Origin: DATKPC01 sp035524275
GTDB taxonomy: Bacteria > Pseudomonadota > Gammaproteobacteria > Burkholderiales > Burkholderiaceae_F
Direction: 5' to 3'
Assembly (NCBI GenBank): GCA_035524275.1
Contig: DATKPC010000086.1
Coordinates: 1 to 64,000, forward strand
DNA length: 64,000 nt
This document shows, one piece after another, positions 22,017-30,650 of this stretch. A program made the translations under genes and the position numbers. The notes under the pieces are model-generated. The model ran no database searches. It saw nothing but the letters and a program-made list of their open reading frames with translations, and was not told where the DNA came from. Numbering within the stretch: position 1 is the stretch's first letter; the number at the start of each line of letters is the position of its first letter.

Positions 22017-23174
22017 TTAAAGCCCCGTCGGTATCAGCCCGATCAGGCGGCCAGGCATGCCCAGCAGGCCGCGGATGTCGGTGAAGCGGCGCTCGCCGCG
22101 CACGAGGTTCTGCACCGTGCGCCATGCCGCGGGCCAGCGCGTCGGAAGCGTATGGACGCACCCGGGCCACCACAGGTAGAGGTGGGCCAGCCGACGGGCC
22201 TCGACGAGGTCCGGCATCAATTCGCGATCGACGGCGTCCTGGTAGCGCAGCGACGGCGCTCCGGGCGCGAGGGCCTCCGCGATCGATCGCGCCGCCAGCT
22301 TGCCGCTGCGCAGCGCCCAGTAGATGCCCTCGCCGGTGAACGCTTCGACGAGGCCGGCCGCGTCGCCGACGAGCAGAATGCGCCTCTGCTGGATCGGCGC
22401 CCCAGGAGGTCGCAGCGGCAGCACGGCGCCGCGGCGCGAGGACATCGTCGCCTTCGGCAGCCAATACTTGAAGTGGTCGCGCTCGTACTGCGCGACGAGT
22501 CGATTCGAGCCGGTGCTCGGCGCGAAACAGCCGACGCCGACATTCAGGTGCTCGCCCTTCGGGAATACCCAGCCGTACCCTCCCGGCAGGGTCCCGACGT
22601 CGATTCCGACCCGGTCCGTCCAGGCATCCATCGTCGCGGAATCGACCGCGAACTCGCACTCGACGGCCGGAAGCAGGACACGGCCGCTCAGCAGGCCGAA
22701 CGACCTCGCGACGATGCCGTTGGCGCCATCCGCGCCGACGACATAGCGCGCGGCGAAGGCGCCCGACGGTGTCTGCACGACGGCCTCGTCGTCGCCCGCG
22801 TCGATCCGCGACACGCCCGTGCCGTCGACCAGTTCGACATGGCCGGTCGAGACGGCCTGTTCGACGAGAAACGCGTCGAACCGGTGGCGACGTATGAAGT
22901 GGATGAGCGGGTTGGCGCTCTTCAGGATCGAGGCGCCCTTCAGGCGCCAGGACAGCGCCACCGTCGTGATGGTTCGCTCGATGACCGGCGCGAGATCGAA
23001 CGGGACCACGTCGAGCACCTTGTGCGTCAGCCCGCCGCCGCAGGTCTTCTCGCGCGGCAGCCGATGCTTTTCCAGCAGTACCGTACGCAATCCGCGCCGG
23101 CCCAGTTCGTAGGCGGTCAGCGCGCCGGCCGGTCCGGCCCCGACGACGATGACGTCGAAGTGTGCAGGTTGCAT
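22017..23174 (-). CDS. Geranylgeranyl-reductase-family FAD-dependent oxidoreductase
   Basis: A 385-residue flavoprotein. It begins with the FAD-binding motif DVIVVGAGPAGALTAYELGRRG and has the family CGGGLTHK, the mid-protein ADGANGIVARSFG and the second FAD-contact motif RRILLVGDAAGLVEAFTGEGIYWAL. The start at 23174 is preferred over an upstream ATG because GGGGGAGGG lies a few bases before it and the FAD loop is then near the N terminus. Family members reduce isoprenoid double bonds or act as halogenase/monooxygenase-like enzymes. No isoprenoid or menaquinone genes flank it, so the substrate is unknown. Confidence 0.82.
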   Translation of the reverse strand: MQPAHFDVIVVGAGPAGALTAYELGRRGLRTVLLEKHRLPREKTCGGGLTHKVLDVVPFDLAPVIERTITTVALSWRLKGASILKSANPLIHFIRRHRFDAFLVEQAVSTGHVELVDGTGVSRIDAGDDEAVVQTPSGAFAARYVVGADGANGIVARSFGLLSGRVLLPAVECEFAVDSATMDAWTDRVGIDVGTLPGGYGWVFPKGEHLNVGVGCFAPSTGSNRLVAQYERDHFKYWLPKATMSSRRGAVLPLRPPGAPIQQRRILLVGDAAGLVEAFTGEGIYWALRSGKLAARSIAEALAPGAPSLRYQDAVDRELMPDLVEARRLAHLYLWWPGCVHTLPTRWPAAWRTVQNLVRGERRFTDIRGLLGMPGRLIGLIPTGL

Positions 23175-23334
23175 CGCGCGCGACCCTCCCCCGATCTGCC
23201 GCATCGATCGATTATTCCACGGGGCCATCACGCCGCCGGCGCGGTATATCGATCAAAAATCTACCGTTTCCATGTAATATAAGGTTGATTGAATCCGGCC
23301 CGAGGCGATTCTTGTCGCGTGGAACCGCAATTCC
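23175..23334. promoter_or_regulatory. AT-rich divergent promoter region
   Basis: Between two divergent genes, bases 23243-23290 are distinctly AT-rich (TATATCGATCAAAAAT, then TAATATAAGG at 23275-23284). They probably contain promoters in both directions. No hexamer pair is good enough to assign singly. Confidence 0.4.
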
Positions 23335-24135
23335 GTGGATAACGGCACCGAGCGGCGCATAGACGCTGATCCCACCGACGACGATGCACCCACCGCGGTC
23401 GTCTTCGATGCGGATGCCGGTTTGTCCGGATCGCTCGCCCACCTGCTGTCGCTGATCGGCCACCAGGCCGCCATCGCGCAGAGCGCCGAGGACCTGATGT
23501 CGCGCCTGAGGCGCCACCGCCCCGCGCTGGTGCTGCTCGGCGTCGACGCCACGGACCGCGTCGAGCTGCTGGATCGGATCCGCGCGCAGGACGCCGCGGG
23601 CGACAAGCCGGCGACCGCCGTCATCGCGGTGACCGACGGTGAATCCGAGGCGCAGCGCTTGCGATGCCTGGTCGCCGGATCGTGCGCCTGCCTGACGCGC
23701 CCCGTCCAGGCCGACGCGCTCGTGCAGGCCATCGAGAGCCTGGAACCCGCGATGTCGACACGGCGGCTCGCGCGACACGAGCCGGGGCAATCGGACGCCG
23801 AGCGCATCCGCGCGAGCGCCCGACGACTGGCGGCGGCCTCGGCGCCGTCGACCTTCTCGCCGTCGGCCGTCGAACGCGAGGCCATGCACCTCGAGCGCCT
23901 CGTCGAAGCCCTCGCCCCGGAGATCGGCCGGCGCGATGCGGGCGCCGTCGGCCAGCTCGCATCGGAACTGCGCGCCGCGACGGCCGTCCTCGGCGCGCAG
24001 AACCTGGCGGCCATCGCCTCGCGGCTGCGCGACGATGCCAATCTCGGCGCCTGGGACCGCGTCGAGCACCTGGCCGAGGACGTGCGCATCGCGCAGCGCG
24101 CGATCATCCGCCTCCTGCTGGAGCCGCTCGGGTAG
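23335..24135 (+). CDS. Degenerate receiver domain fused to an HPt-like domain lacking its histidine
   Basis: A 266-residue soluble protein starting at GTG. Residues 20-137 have a response-regulator receiver fold: acidic pair in VVFDADAG, beta-3 PALVLLGVDATD, beta-4 VIAVTDGES, and beta-5 CLTRPVQADAL. The phospho-acceptor aspartate is replaced by Gly69, and the beta-5 lysine by Arg122. Residues 183-262 are helical and align with an HPt domain (SELRAATAVLGAQNLAAIASRLR), but the phosphorylatable histidine is Ser210. Both halves thus look like phosphorelay domains that cannot carry phosphate, pointing to a protein-interaction role. It faces the flavoprotein gene divergently. Function is unknown. 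Confidence 0.65.
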   Translation: MDNGTERRIDADPTDDDAPTAVVFDADAGLSGSLAHLLSLIGHQAAIAQSAEDLMSRLRRHRPALVLLGVDATDRVELLDRIRAQDAAGDKPATAVIAVTDGESEAQRLRCLVAGSCACLTRPVQADALVQAIESLEPAMSTRRLARHEPGQSDAERIRASARRLAAASAPSTFSPSAVEREAMHLERLVEALAPEIGRRDAGAVGQLASELRAATAVLGAQNLAAIASRLRDDANLGAWDRVEHLAEDVRIAQRAIIRLLLEPLG

Positions 24136-24285
24136 CCGGCTGTACGGCGCGCGCGGATCGCAGGCTGGGCCGGCAAGCCGCTGGCTGGCCCCTCGAGGCG
24201 CCCGATACAATGGCGTCCGCCCTGCGGCGAGTCGCGAGCGCAAAGCCCGGCGCAGCGCCGCAGCAAACCCGACCCCTGAGCCTGG

Positions 24286-26970
24286 ATGCGAGACCCGAAC
24301 TCGGCCCCCGTCCTTCGATCCGACTATCGCCCGCCGCCGTACCTGGTCGATCGGATCGACCTCGTCTTCGACCTGGACGCCGAGGCGACGGAGGTCACCT
24401 CGACGCTCTGGATGCGGCGCAACCCGGCGGCCGCCGGCGCGGGCGCGCTGGTCCTCAACGGCGACGCGCTCGAACTGGTCCAGGTCGAACTCGATGGCCG
24501 ACGCCTGGAGCCGCCGAGCTACGAACTGCGCGCCGGCGATCTCGTCTTCGGACTGCGCGCTCCCGACAGCTTCGTGCTGCGGATCCGCAATCGAATCCAT
24601 CCGCGCGCGAATTCCGCGCTGATGGGCCTGTTCCTTTCCAACGGGAACCTCTTCACGCAATGCGAGGCCGAGGGCTTCCGCCGGATCGCGTTCTTCCCGG
24701 ACCGCCCCGACGTGATGGCGCGCTACCGCGTCGAACTACGCGCCTCGCCCGCGACCTTTCCGGTGCTGCTGTCCAACGGCAACCTCGTGGAGCAGGGGTC
24801 GCTGCCGGACGGACGGCATTACGCGCGATGGGAGGATCCTTTTCCCAAGCCGTCCTACCTGTTTGCGATCGTCGCCGGCCGCTTCGCGTGCCGCGAAAAA
24901 CACATCCGCACGGCAAGCGGGCGCAGCGCGCTGCTGCAGGTCTGGGTCGACCCGGAGCGCATCGACCAGACCGAGCACGCGCTGGAAAGCCTGCATCGCG
25001 CGATCGCGTGGGACGAACAACGCTTCGGCCGTGAACTGGATCTCGACCGTTTCATGATCGTCGCCTCCAACGACTTCAACATGGGGGCGATGGAGAACAA
25101 GGGCCTCAACATCTTCAACGCGAAGTACGTGCTGGCAAGCCCGCAGATCGCGACGGATACCGACTACGCCAACATCGAGTCGATCGTCGGCCACGAGTAC
25201 TTCCACAACTGGACCGGCAACCGCGTCACGTGCCGCGACTGGTTCCAGCTCAGCCTGAAGGAGGGCCTCACGGTCTTCCGCGACCAGGAGTTCTCGGCCG
25301 AGATGACGGCGCGCAGCGGCGAAGGGACGGCGGCGCGCGCCATCAAGCGCATCGACGACGTGCGCACGCTGCGGGCCGTGCAGTTCCCGGAGGACGCCGG
25401 ACCCATGGCGCACCCGATCCGGCCCGATTCGTACGAGGAGATCAGCAACTTCTACACGGCGACGGTCTACGAAAAGGGCGCCGAGGTCGTCCGGATGCTG
25501 CGCACGCTGCTCGGCGAAGCGGCCTTCCGCCGCGGACTCGACCTGTACTTCGAGCGCCACGATGGCCAGGCGGTCACGTGCGACGATTTCATCGCCGCGA
25601 TGGGCGATGCGAGCGGGCGCGACCTCGCGCAATTCAAGCGCTGGTACGAGCAGTCCGGCACGCCACGCGTCGCGGCGCGCGGCACCCACGACCCGTCGAC
25701 CCGGACCTTCGATCTGACACTGGCCCAGAGCTGCGCCCCGTTCGGGGCGCAGCGCGATCGCCTGCCGCTGCTGATCCCGGTGGCCGTCGGCCTTGTCGGC
25801 ATCGACGGCGTCGATCGCCCGCTGCGGCTCGACGGCGAACCTGAGCCCGGCCCGACGACGCGCGTGCTGGAACTGGCGTCGGCGACGCAGACGTTCCGCT
25901 TCGTCGACGTCGACGGTCCGGTGATCCCGTCGCTTGCCCGCGATTTCTCGGCGCCCGTCGTCGTCGACTACGCCTACGGCGACGCCGAACTCGCCTTCCT
26001 CGCCGGACACGACAGCGATCCGTTCAACCGCTGGGACGCGCAACAACGACTGGCGCTCGCCCGCATCACGCGCGCGGCGGACGCGATCGAAGGAGGCGAA
26101 GCGCCGCGCCTGGATGACGTCTTCGCCCGCCTCGTCGAGGCGACGCTGACGGACCCGGCACTGGCGCACGGTTTTCGCGAACTGGCGCTTCAGCTGCCGG
26201 CGGAAGGCTTCGTCGCCGAGAGCCGTGCGGTCGTGGACCCGACCGCGATACGCGCCGCGCGCCTGTACGTCCGCCGCGAACTGGCGCGGCGGCTCGGCGC
26301 AAGCTTCGCGGCGGCCTACCGCGGCCTCGACGACGGTGCGCCCTATGCGACCGAACCTCACGCCGCCGGCCGCCGCGCGCTGAAGAACCTTGCGCTGTCC
26401 TACGTCGTCGACGGCGGCGATGCCGAAGGACTCGAATGGGCGCGGCGCCAGCTCGACCGCGGCGACAACCTCACCGACCGCCTGGCGGCGCTGACCTGCA
26501 TCGTCAACAGCGCGGCGCCGTTCAAGGCCGAGGTCCTGTTGCGGATCGCGCGCGACTGGCAGTCCGAGCCGCTGCTGATGAACAAGTGGTTCCACCTGCA
26601 GGCCACCGCGATCGCGCAGCCGGGAGAGCCGCCGGTCGTCGGACGCGTTCGCGCGCTGCTGCGGCATCCGTCGTACTCGGAGCTCAATCCCAACAACGTC
26701 TACGCACTCGTGCTCGGTTTCTGCGTTTCGAATCCCGCCGAATTCCACCGCCAGGACGGTTCCGGGTACGCGTTCTGGGCGGAACAGGTGCAGCGGCTCG
26801 ACCGCGTCAATCCGATCGTCGCGGCACGCCTGGCGCGCGCGCTGGAGCGCTGGCGCAAGTTCACCCCCGACCGGGCCCGACGGATGCGCGCCGTCCTCGA
26901 CGAGATCGCCGCGCTGCGCGGCCTCTCGCGCGACGTGCGCGAGGTCGTCGGCAAGGCGCTGCATCGCTGA
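24286..26970 (+). CDS. pepN: Aminopeptidase N
   Basis: A cytosolic M1 zinc metallopeptidase that removes N-terminal residues. The 894-residue protein has the substrate-binding GAMEN motif (267-271), the zinc site HEYFHNW (His303, Glu304, His307), and the distal glutamate in SLKEGLTVFRDQEF. Spacing corresponds to E. coli PepN, and the large helical C-terminal domain is intact (PLLMNKWFHLQA; YSELNPNNVYALVLGFC). An arginine-rich 7-12-residue N-terminal region makes the start slightly uncertain. A perfect hairpin separates it from fbp. Confidence 0.95.
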   Translation: MRDPNSAPVLRSDYRPPPYLVDRIDLVFDLDAEATEVTSTLWMRRNPAAAGAGALVLNGDALELVQVELDGRRLEPPSYELRAGDLVFGLRAPDSFVLRIRNRIHPRANSALMGLFLSNGNLFTQCEAEGFRRIAFFPDRPDVMARYRVELRASPATFPVLLSNGNLVEQGSLPDGRHYARWEDPFPKPSYLFAIVAGRFACREKHIRTASGRSALLQVWVDPERIDQTEHALESLHRAIAWDEQRFGRELDLDRFMIVASNDFNMGAMENKGLNIFNAKYVLASPQIATDTDYANIESIVGHEYFHNWTGNRVTCRDWFQLSLKEGLTVFRDQEFSAEMTARSGEGTAARAIKRIDDVRTLRAVQFPEDAGPMAHPIRPDSYEEISNFYTATVYEKGAEVVRMLRTLLGEAAFRRGLDLYFERHDGQAVTCDDFIAAMGDASGRDLAQFKRWYEQSGTPRVAARGTHDPSTRTFDLTLAQSCAPFGAQRDRLPLLIPVAVGLVGIDGVDRPLRLDGEPEPGPTTRVLELASATQTFRFVDVDGPVIPSLARDFSAPVVVDYAYGDAELAFLAGHDSDPFNRWDAQQRLALARITRAADAIEGGEAPRLDDVFARLVEATLTDPALAHGFRELALQLPAEGFVAESRAVVDPTAIRAARLYVRRELARRLGASFAAAYRGLDDGAPYATEPHAAGRRALKNLALSYVVDGGDAEGLEWARRQLDRGDNLTDRLAALTCIVNSAAPFKAEVLLRIARDWQSEPLLMNKWFHLQATAIAQPGEPPVVGRVRALLRHPSYSELNPNNVYALVLGFCVSNPAEFHRQDGSGYAFWAEQVQRLDRVNPIVAARLARALERWRKFTPDRARRMRAVLDEIAALRGLSRDVREVVGKALHR

Positions 26971-26973
26971 TAC

Positions 26974-27005
26974 GCGCGGCCGGGGCGCGTGCGCCCCGGC
27001 CGCGC
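26974..27005. repeat. Perfect 15-bp inverted repeat between pepN and fbp
   Basis: GCGCGGCCGGGGCGC, two bases (GT), then its exact reverse complement. It starts three bases after the pepN stop and has no T-run. It may act as a mRNA-stabilising 3' hairpin, a processing site or a weak terminator before fbp, whose ATG is 24 bases further on. Confidence 0.8.
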
Positions 27006-27028
27006 CCGGCAGACCACGAAAGCCACGC

Positions 27029-28042
27029 ATGTCCCGCCATTCACTGACCCACTATCTCATCCGCTGCGAGCGCCAGCACGGCCTCGATCCGAACCTGCGC
27101 CTGCTGCTGGAGACGGTCGCGCGGGCGGTCAAGACGGTCGGCCATGCGGTCGGCAAAGGGGCGCTCGGCGGCGTGCTCGGCGCGATCGACACGGTCAACG
27201 TCCAGGGTGAAACGCAGAAACGCCTGGACGTGATCGCCAATGAAATCCTCGTCGAAGCCAACGAATGGGGCGGGCACCTCGCCGCGATGGCCTCCGAGGA
27301 GATGGATCGCCCGCACGGCATCCCGGTGGCATACCCGCGCGGCGACTACCTCCTGCTCTTCGATCCGCTCGACGGCTCGAGCAACATCGACGTCAACGTC
27401 TCGATCGGGACGATTTTCTCGGTGCTGCAGGCGCACGATCCGGGTGATTCGCACCACGACCACGCGTTCCTGCAGCGCGGCACGCAGCAGGTGTGCGCCG
27501 GGTACGCGGTCTACGGACCGCAGACGCTGCTGGTCATCACGGTCGGCCACGGCGTGCAGCTGTTCACGCTCGATCGCGATACCGGCAGCTTCGTGATGAC
27601 GCAGGAGAACCTGCGGATCCCGGAGACGACGAACGAATTCTCGATCAACATGTCCAACATGCGCCACTGGGAACCGCCGATGCGGCGCTACATCGAGGAG
27701 TGCCTCGCCGGCGCGACCGGGCCGCGCGGCAAGGACTACAACATGCGCTGGGTCGGCTCGATGGTCGCCGACGTGCACCGGATCATGCAGCGGGGCGGGA
27801 TCTTCCTCTACCCGCGCGATGCCCGCAATCCGAAGCAACCCGGCAAGCTGCGCCTGATGTACGAGGCCAACCCGATGGCCTTCCTGGTCGAACAGGCCGG
27901 CGGCTGCGCCACGGATGGGCAGCGTCGAATCCTGGACATCGAGCCGTCGAAACTGCACGAGCGCGTCGCCGTGGTCCTCGGCAGCCGCGACGAAGTCGAG
28001 GCCGTGGCGGCACTGCACGCCACCGAAGGCGGTTCGCTGTAA
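27029..28042 (+). CDS. fbp: Fructose-1,6-bisphosphatase class 1
   Basis: A gluconeogenic enzyme that hydrolyses fructose-1,6-bisphosphate. The 337-residue product carries the metal and substrate motifs ASEEMD, LLLFDPLDGSSNIDVNVSIGTIFSV and NEFSINMSNMRHWEPP, and the C-terminal RLMYEANPMAFLVEQAGG. It follows pepN directly, an arrangement seen in other betaproteobacteria. No Calvin-cycle genes are in the window, so a plain gluconeogenic role is assumed. Confidence 0.96.
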   Translation: MSRHSLTHYLIRCERQHGLDPNLRLLLETVARAVKTVGHAVGKGALGGVLGAIDTVNVQGETQKRLDVIANEILVEANEWGGHLAAMASEEMDRPHGIPVAYPRGDYLLLFDPLDGSSNIDVNVSIGTIFSVLQAHDPGDSHHDHAFLQRGTQQVCAGYAVYGPQTLLVITVGHGVQLFTLDRDTGSFVMTQENLRIPETTNEFSINMSNMRHWEPPMRRYIEECLAGATGPRGKDYNMRWVGSMVADVHRIMQRGGIFLYPRDARNPKQPGKLRLMYEANPMAFLVEQAGGCATDGQRRILDIEPSKLHERVAVVLGSRDEVEAVAALHATEGGSL

Positions 28043-28097
28043 GAATTCCTTCACGTCCGCCGACGAACCTGCATCACCACCTTCCGGGCCTTCGTCG

Positions 28098-28565
28098 ATG
28101 AACGCTTTCCTTCGACTGCATCAGCAGACCCGCCGCTTCGACGGCGCGATCGCCGAGTGGCTGGGAAGTCTCGTCCTGCTGGCGTTGCGCTGGCACGTCG
28201 GCTGGCAGTTCTTCAAGTCGGGGCTGGTGAAGCTTTCCGACTGGCAGGCGACGCTGGCGCTTTTCCACGACGAATACAAGGTGCCGTTGCTGCCGCCGGA
28301 CCTCGCGGCCGTCGTCGGTGCCTTCGGCGAACTGGCGTTTCCGCTGCTGCTTTTTGTCGGCCTGTTCTCGCGTCCCGCGGCCCTCGGACTCTTCGCCGTG
28401 AACCTGATGGCCGTGATCTCCTATCCTCAACTCTTCGAATTCGAGTGCCCGGCCGCGATCAACGACCACTTCTTCTGGGGCAGCGGCCTTCTCGTCGTGC
28501 TGGCCTTCGGCGGAGGCCGCCTCGCGCTCGACGCGCTGCTCGCGCGCCGGACGCAGAACCCGTAG
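28098..28565 (+). CDS. DoxX-family membrane protein
   Basis: A 155-residue inner-membrane protein with four hydrophobic segments. The family pattern LRWHVGWQFFKSGLVKLSDW (transmembrane 1), GAFGELAFPLLLFVGLFSRPAALGL and the last helix FFWGSGLLVVLAFGGG are clear. DoxX proteins are linked to redox and thiol stress, but their chemistry is poorly defined. The start at 28098 gives the short MNAFLRLHQQTRRFD lead-in. The gene lies 55 bases after fbp and is convergent with the quinone oxidoreductase. Confidence 0.85.
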   Translation: MNAFLRLHQQTRRFDGAIAEWLGSLVLLALRWHVGWQFFKSGLVKLSDWQATLALFHDEYKVPLLPPDLAAVVGAFGELAFPLLLFVGLFSRPAALGLFAVNLMAVISYPQLFEFECPAAINDHFFWGSGLLVVLAFGGGRLALDALLARRTQNP

Positions 28566-28587
28566 TGCGGCGGCCGGCCGTCGTCGA

Positions 28588-29571
28588 TCACGCGCGCGGG
28601 ACGAGTACGAGGGATCCGGTCGTCGCGCGCCCTTCCAGGTCCTGGTGCGCCCGCGCGGCTTCGGCAAGCGGGTAGCGACGTTCGATGCGGACCTTGATAC
28701 GGCCGCGCGCGACGTGATCGAACAGTTCCTCGCATGACGCGAGCAGGCGCGAACGCGGCGCCACGAACGTCGCGAGCGTCGGGCGCGTCACGAACAGCGA
28801 ACCCTTCTGCGCCAGGATGCCCAGGTTGACGCCGGTCACGGGCCCGGAGGCGTTGCCGAAACTCACCATCAGTCCCATCGTCTGGAGGCAGTCGAGCGAC
28901 CCTTCCCAGGTGTCCTTGCCGACGCCGTCGAAGACCACCGGCACCTTGGCGCCGTTGGTGAGCTCCAGCACGCGCCCGACGAAGTTTTCCTTGGAGTAGT
29001 CGATCGTCGCCCACGCGCCGTTCTCCTGCGCCAGCCTCGCCTTCTGCGGCGAGCTCACGGTGCCGATCAGGCGCGTGCCGAGCGCACGCGCCCACTGGCA
29101 CGCAATCAGGCCGACGCCGCCCGCGGCCGCATGAAAGAGGATCGTCTCGTTGCCCTGCAGCCGATAGACCTGGCGAAACAGGTACTGGACCGTCAGGCCC
29201 TTGAGCATGATGGCCGCCGCGGTTTCGAAATCAACCGAATCCGGGAGCTTCACGAGCATCGCCGCCGGCACCACGCGTGCCGAGGCGTAGGCGCCGATCG
29301 GCCCGTGGCCGTAGGCCACGCGATCGCCCTCCTTCAGTCCCTCGACCCCCGGGCCGACGGCTTCGATGACGCCCGCGCCCTCGTTCCCCAGGCCGTGCGG
29401 CAGCGGCGTCGCGTACAGTCCGGTGCGGTTGTAGATGTCCAGGTAGTTGACGCCGATCGCCCGGTTCCGGATCCGGACCTGGCCGGCACCCGGATCGCCG
29501 ACGTCGACCTCGACGACCTCGAGCACCTCGGGACCGCCATGACGTGATACGCGTATCGCTTCGACCTTCAT
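28588..29571 (-). CDS. qorA: NADPH:quinone oxidoreductase (zeta-crystallin-like MDR)
   Basis: A zinc-free medium-chain dehydrogenase/reductase of 327 residues that reduces quinones with NADPH. Motifs include the family start MKVEAIRVSRHGGPEVLEVVE, LGNEGAGVIEAVGPGVEGLKEGDRVAYG and the nucleotide-binding AAGGVGLIACQWARALG. The cysteine ligands of the zinc alcohol dehydrogenases are absent, as expected for QOR. The start ATG overlaps the stop of the upstream exporter gene by four bases, indicating one transcript. Confidence 0.9.
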   Translation of the reverse strand: MKVEAIRVSRHGGPEVLEVVEVDVGDPGAGQVRIRNRAIGVNYLDIYNRTGLYATPLPHGLGNEGAGVIEAVGPGVEGLKEGDRVAYGHGPIGAYASARVVPAAMLVKLPDSVDFETAAAIMLKGLTVQYLFRQVYRLQGNETILFHAAAGGVGLIACQWARALGTRLIGTVSSPQKARLAQENGAWATIDYSKENFVGRVLELTNGAKVPVVFDGVGKDTWEGSLDCLQTMGLMVSFGNASGPVTGVNLGILAQKGSLFVTRPTLATFVAPRSRLLASCEELFDHVARGRIKVRIERRYPLAEAARAHQDLEGRATTGSLVLVPRA

Positions 29572-30566
29572 CGTGGGACCTCGACGGGTTGGGTTGTGGG
29601 CCGTTCGTCGCGAACGGCCGCGAGAGGTTCGCGCGGCGTCGCGCGCGTCAGCATGAATACGCCGAACAGGACGAGCGCCGTGCCGGCCACCTGCCACGCG
29701 CTGATGGGTTCGCCCAGCAGCAGGTAGCCGAAGACGATCGTCGCGACCGGACCGACGTTGGCGGCGAGCGCCGCGCGCCCGGCGCCGATCCGCTCGACCG
29801 CCAGCATCGTCGCGAACACCGGAAGCACGGTGCAGGCCACGCCATTGAAGGCCGACAACGCGTACAGGCCGGCGGGCAACGCGAGCGACGAGAGCGGCTT
29901 CAACGCGATGAACTGCACCAGGCAGGCGGCGGTCGAGACGCACATCGCGTAGGAGGTCAGCCGTATCGCGCCGACGCGGCGAACCATTTCCCCGGCGGCA
30001 ACGAGGTACGCGGCGTAGCACAGCGCCGAGAGGAACACGAGACCGACGCCGAGCGGGACGCCGGGACCGGTCAGCGCGACGTCATGCCAGACCACCAGCG
30101 CAATGCCGCCGTAGGAGACCAGCAGCGCCGTCGCCTCGGCGCGATGCACGCGACGTCGCAGGACGACGAGCGTCATCAGGAGGACGAGCGTCGGCGTCAT
30201 GTACAGGACGAGTCGCTCGAGGCCGGCCGAGATGAAGCGCAGGCCGAGAAAATCGAGGTAGCTGGCGGCGTAGTAGCCGACGAGGCCGATCGCCACGAGA
30301 CGCGCGTGATCGCCGGCGCGCAAGGGCGGCGCGCGGCGACCGACCCACCACAGCGCGATCGCGAACAGCGGCACGGCGAACGCCATCCGCAGTGCGATCA
30401 GCGTCGCCGCGTCGACGACATAGTCGCGATAGGCCAGCTTGATCACGATGGCCTTGCCGGAGAACAACGCGGCGCCGGCGACGGCATAGAGGATCCCGGC
30501 GCCTGCGGCGGGTCGCGCCGACGCCGTCGGGCCGGGTGCGGCTTCCTTCGAGAGGGTAACAGCCAT
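29568..30566 (-). CDS. DMT-superfamily (EamA) transporter
   Basis: A 332-residue inner-membrane protein with about ten helices arranged as two EamA repeats. The first runs from AGILYAVAGAALFSGKAIVIKLAY, the second from GVGLVFLSALCYAAYLVAAGEMVRR, and the protein ends with ERIGAGRAALAANVGPVATIVFGYLLLGEPIS. The VGPV..I..GYLLLGEP pattern is typical of metabolite exporters. Substrate unknown. The ATGA overlap with qorA suggests co-expression, perhaps in exporting or handling redox-active compounds; this is inference. It is divergent from the S33 hydrolase. Confidence 0.88.
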   Translation of the reverse strand: MAVTLSKEAAPGPTASARPAAGAGILYAVAGAALFSGKAIVIKLAYRDYVVDAATLIALRMAFAVPLFAIALWWVGRRAPPLRAGDHARLVAIGLVGYYAASYLDFLGLRFISAGLERLVLYMTPTLVLLMTLVVLRRRVHRAEATALLVSYGGIALVVWHDVALTGPGVPLGVGLVFLSALCYAAYLVAAGEMVRRVGAIRLTSYAMCVSTAACLVQFIALKPLSSLALPAGLYALSAFNGVACTVLPVFATMLAVERIGAGRAALAANVGPVATIVFGYLLLGEPISAWQVAGTALVLFGVFMLTRATPREPLAAVRDERPTTQPVEVPR

Positions 30567-30650
30567 GCTAGGATTTTAGGGCCTGAACCCCGGGGGGAGC
30601 GTCCAGTCGCCCGCGATCGCCGGGCGCGCTTCGCCAGGTGTCGCGTATCC

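Noticed and set aside
29544..30650. Long in-frame extension upstream of the S33 hydrolase
   Set aside because: It is antisense to the EamA transporter and not protein-like. The true start at 30651 gives a normal signal peptide.
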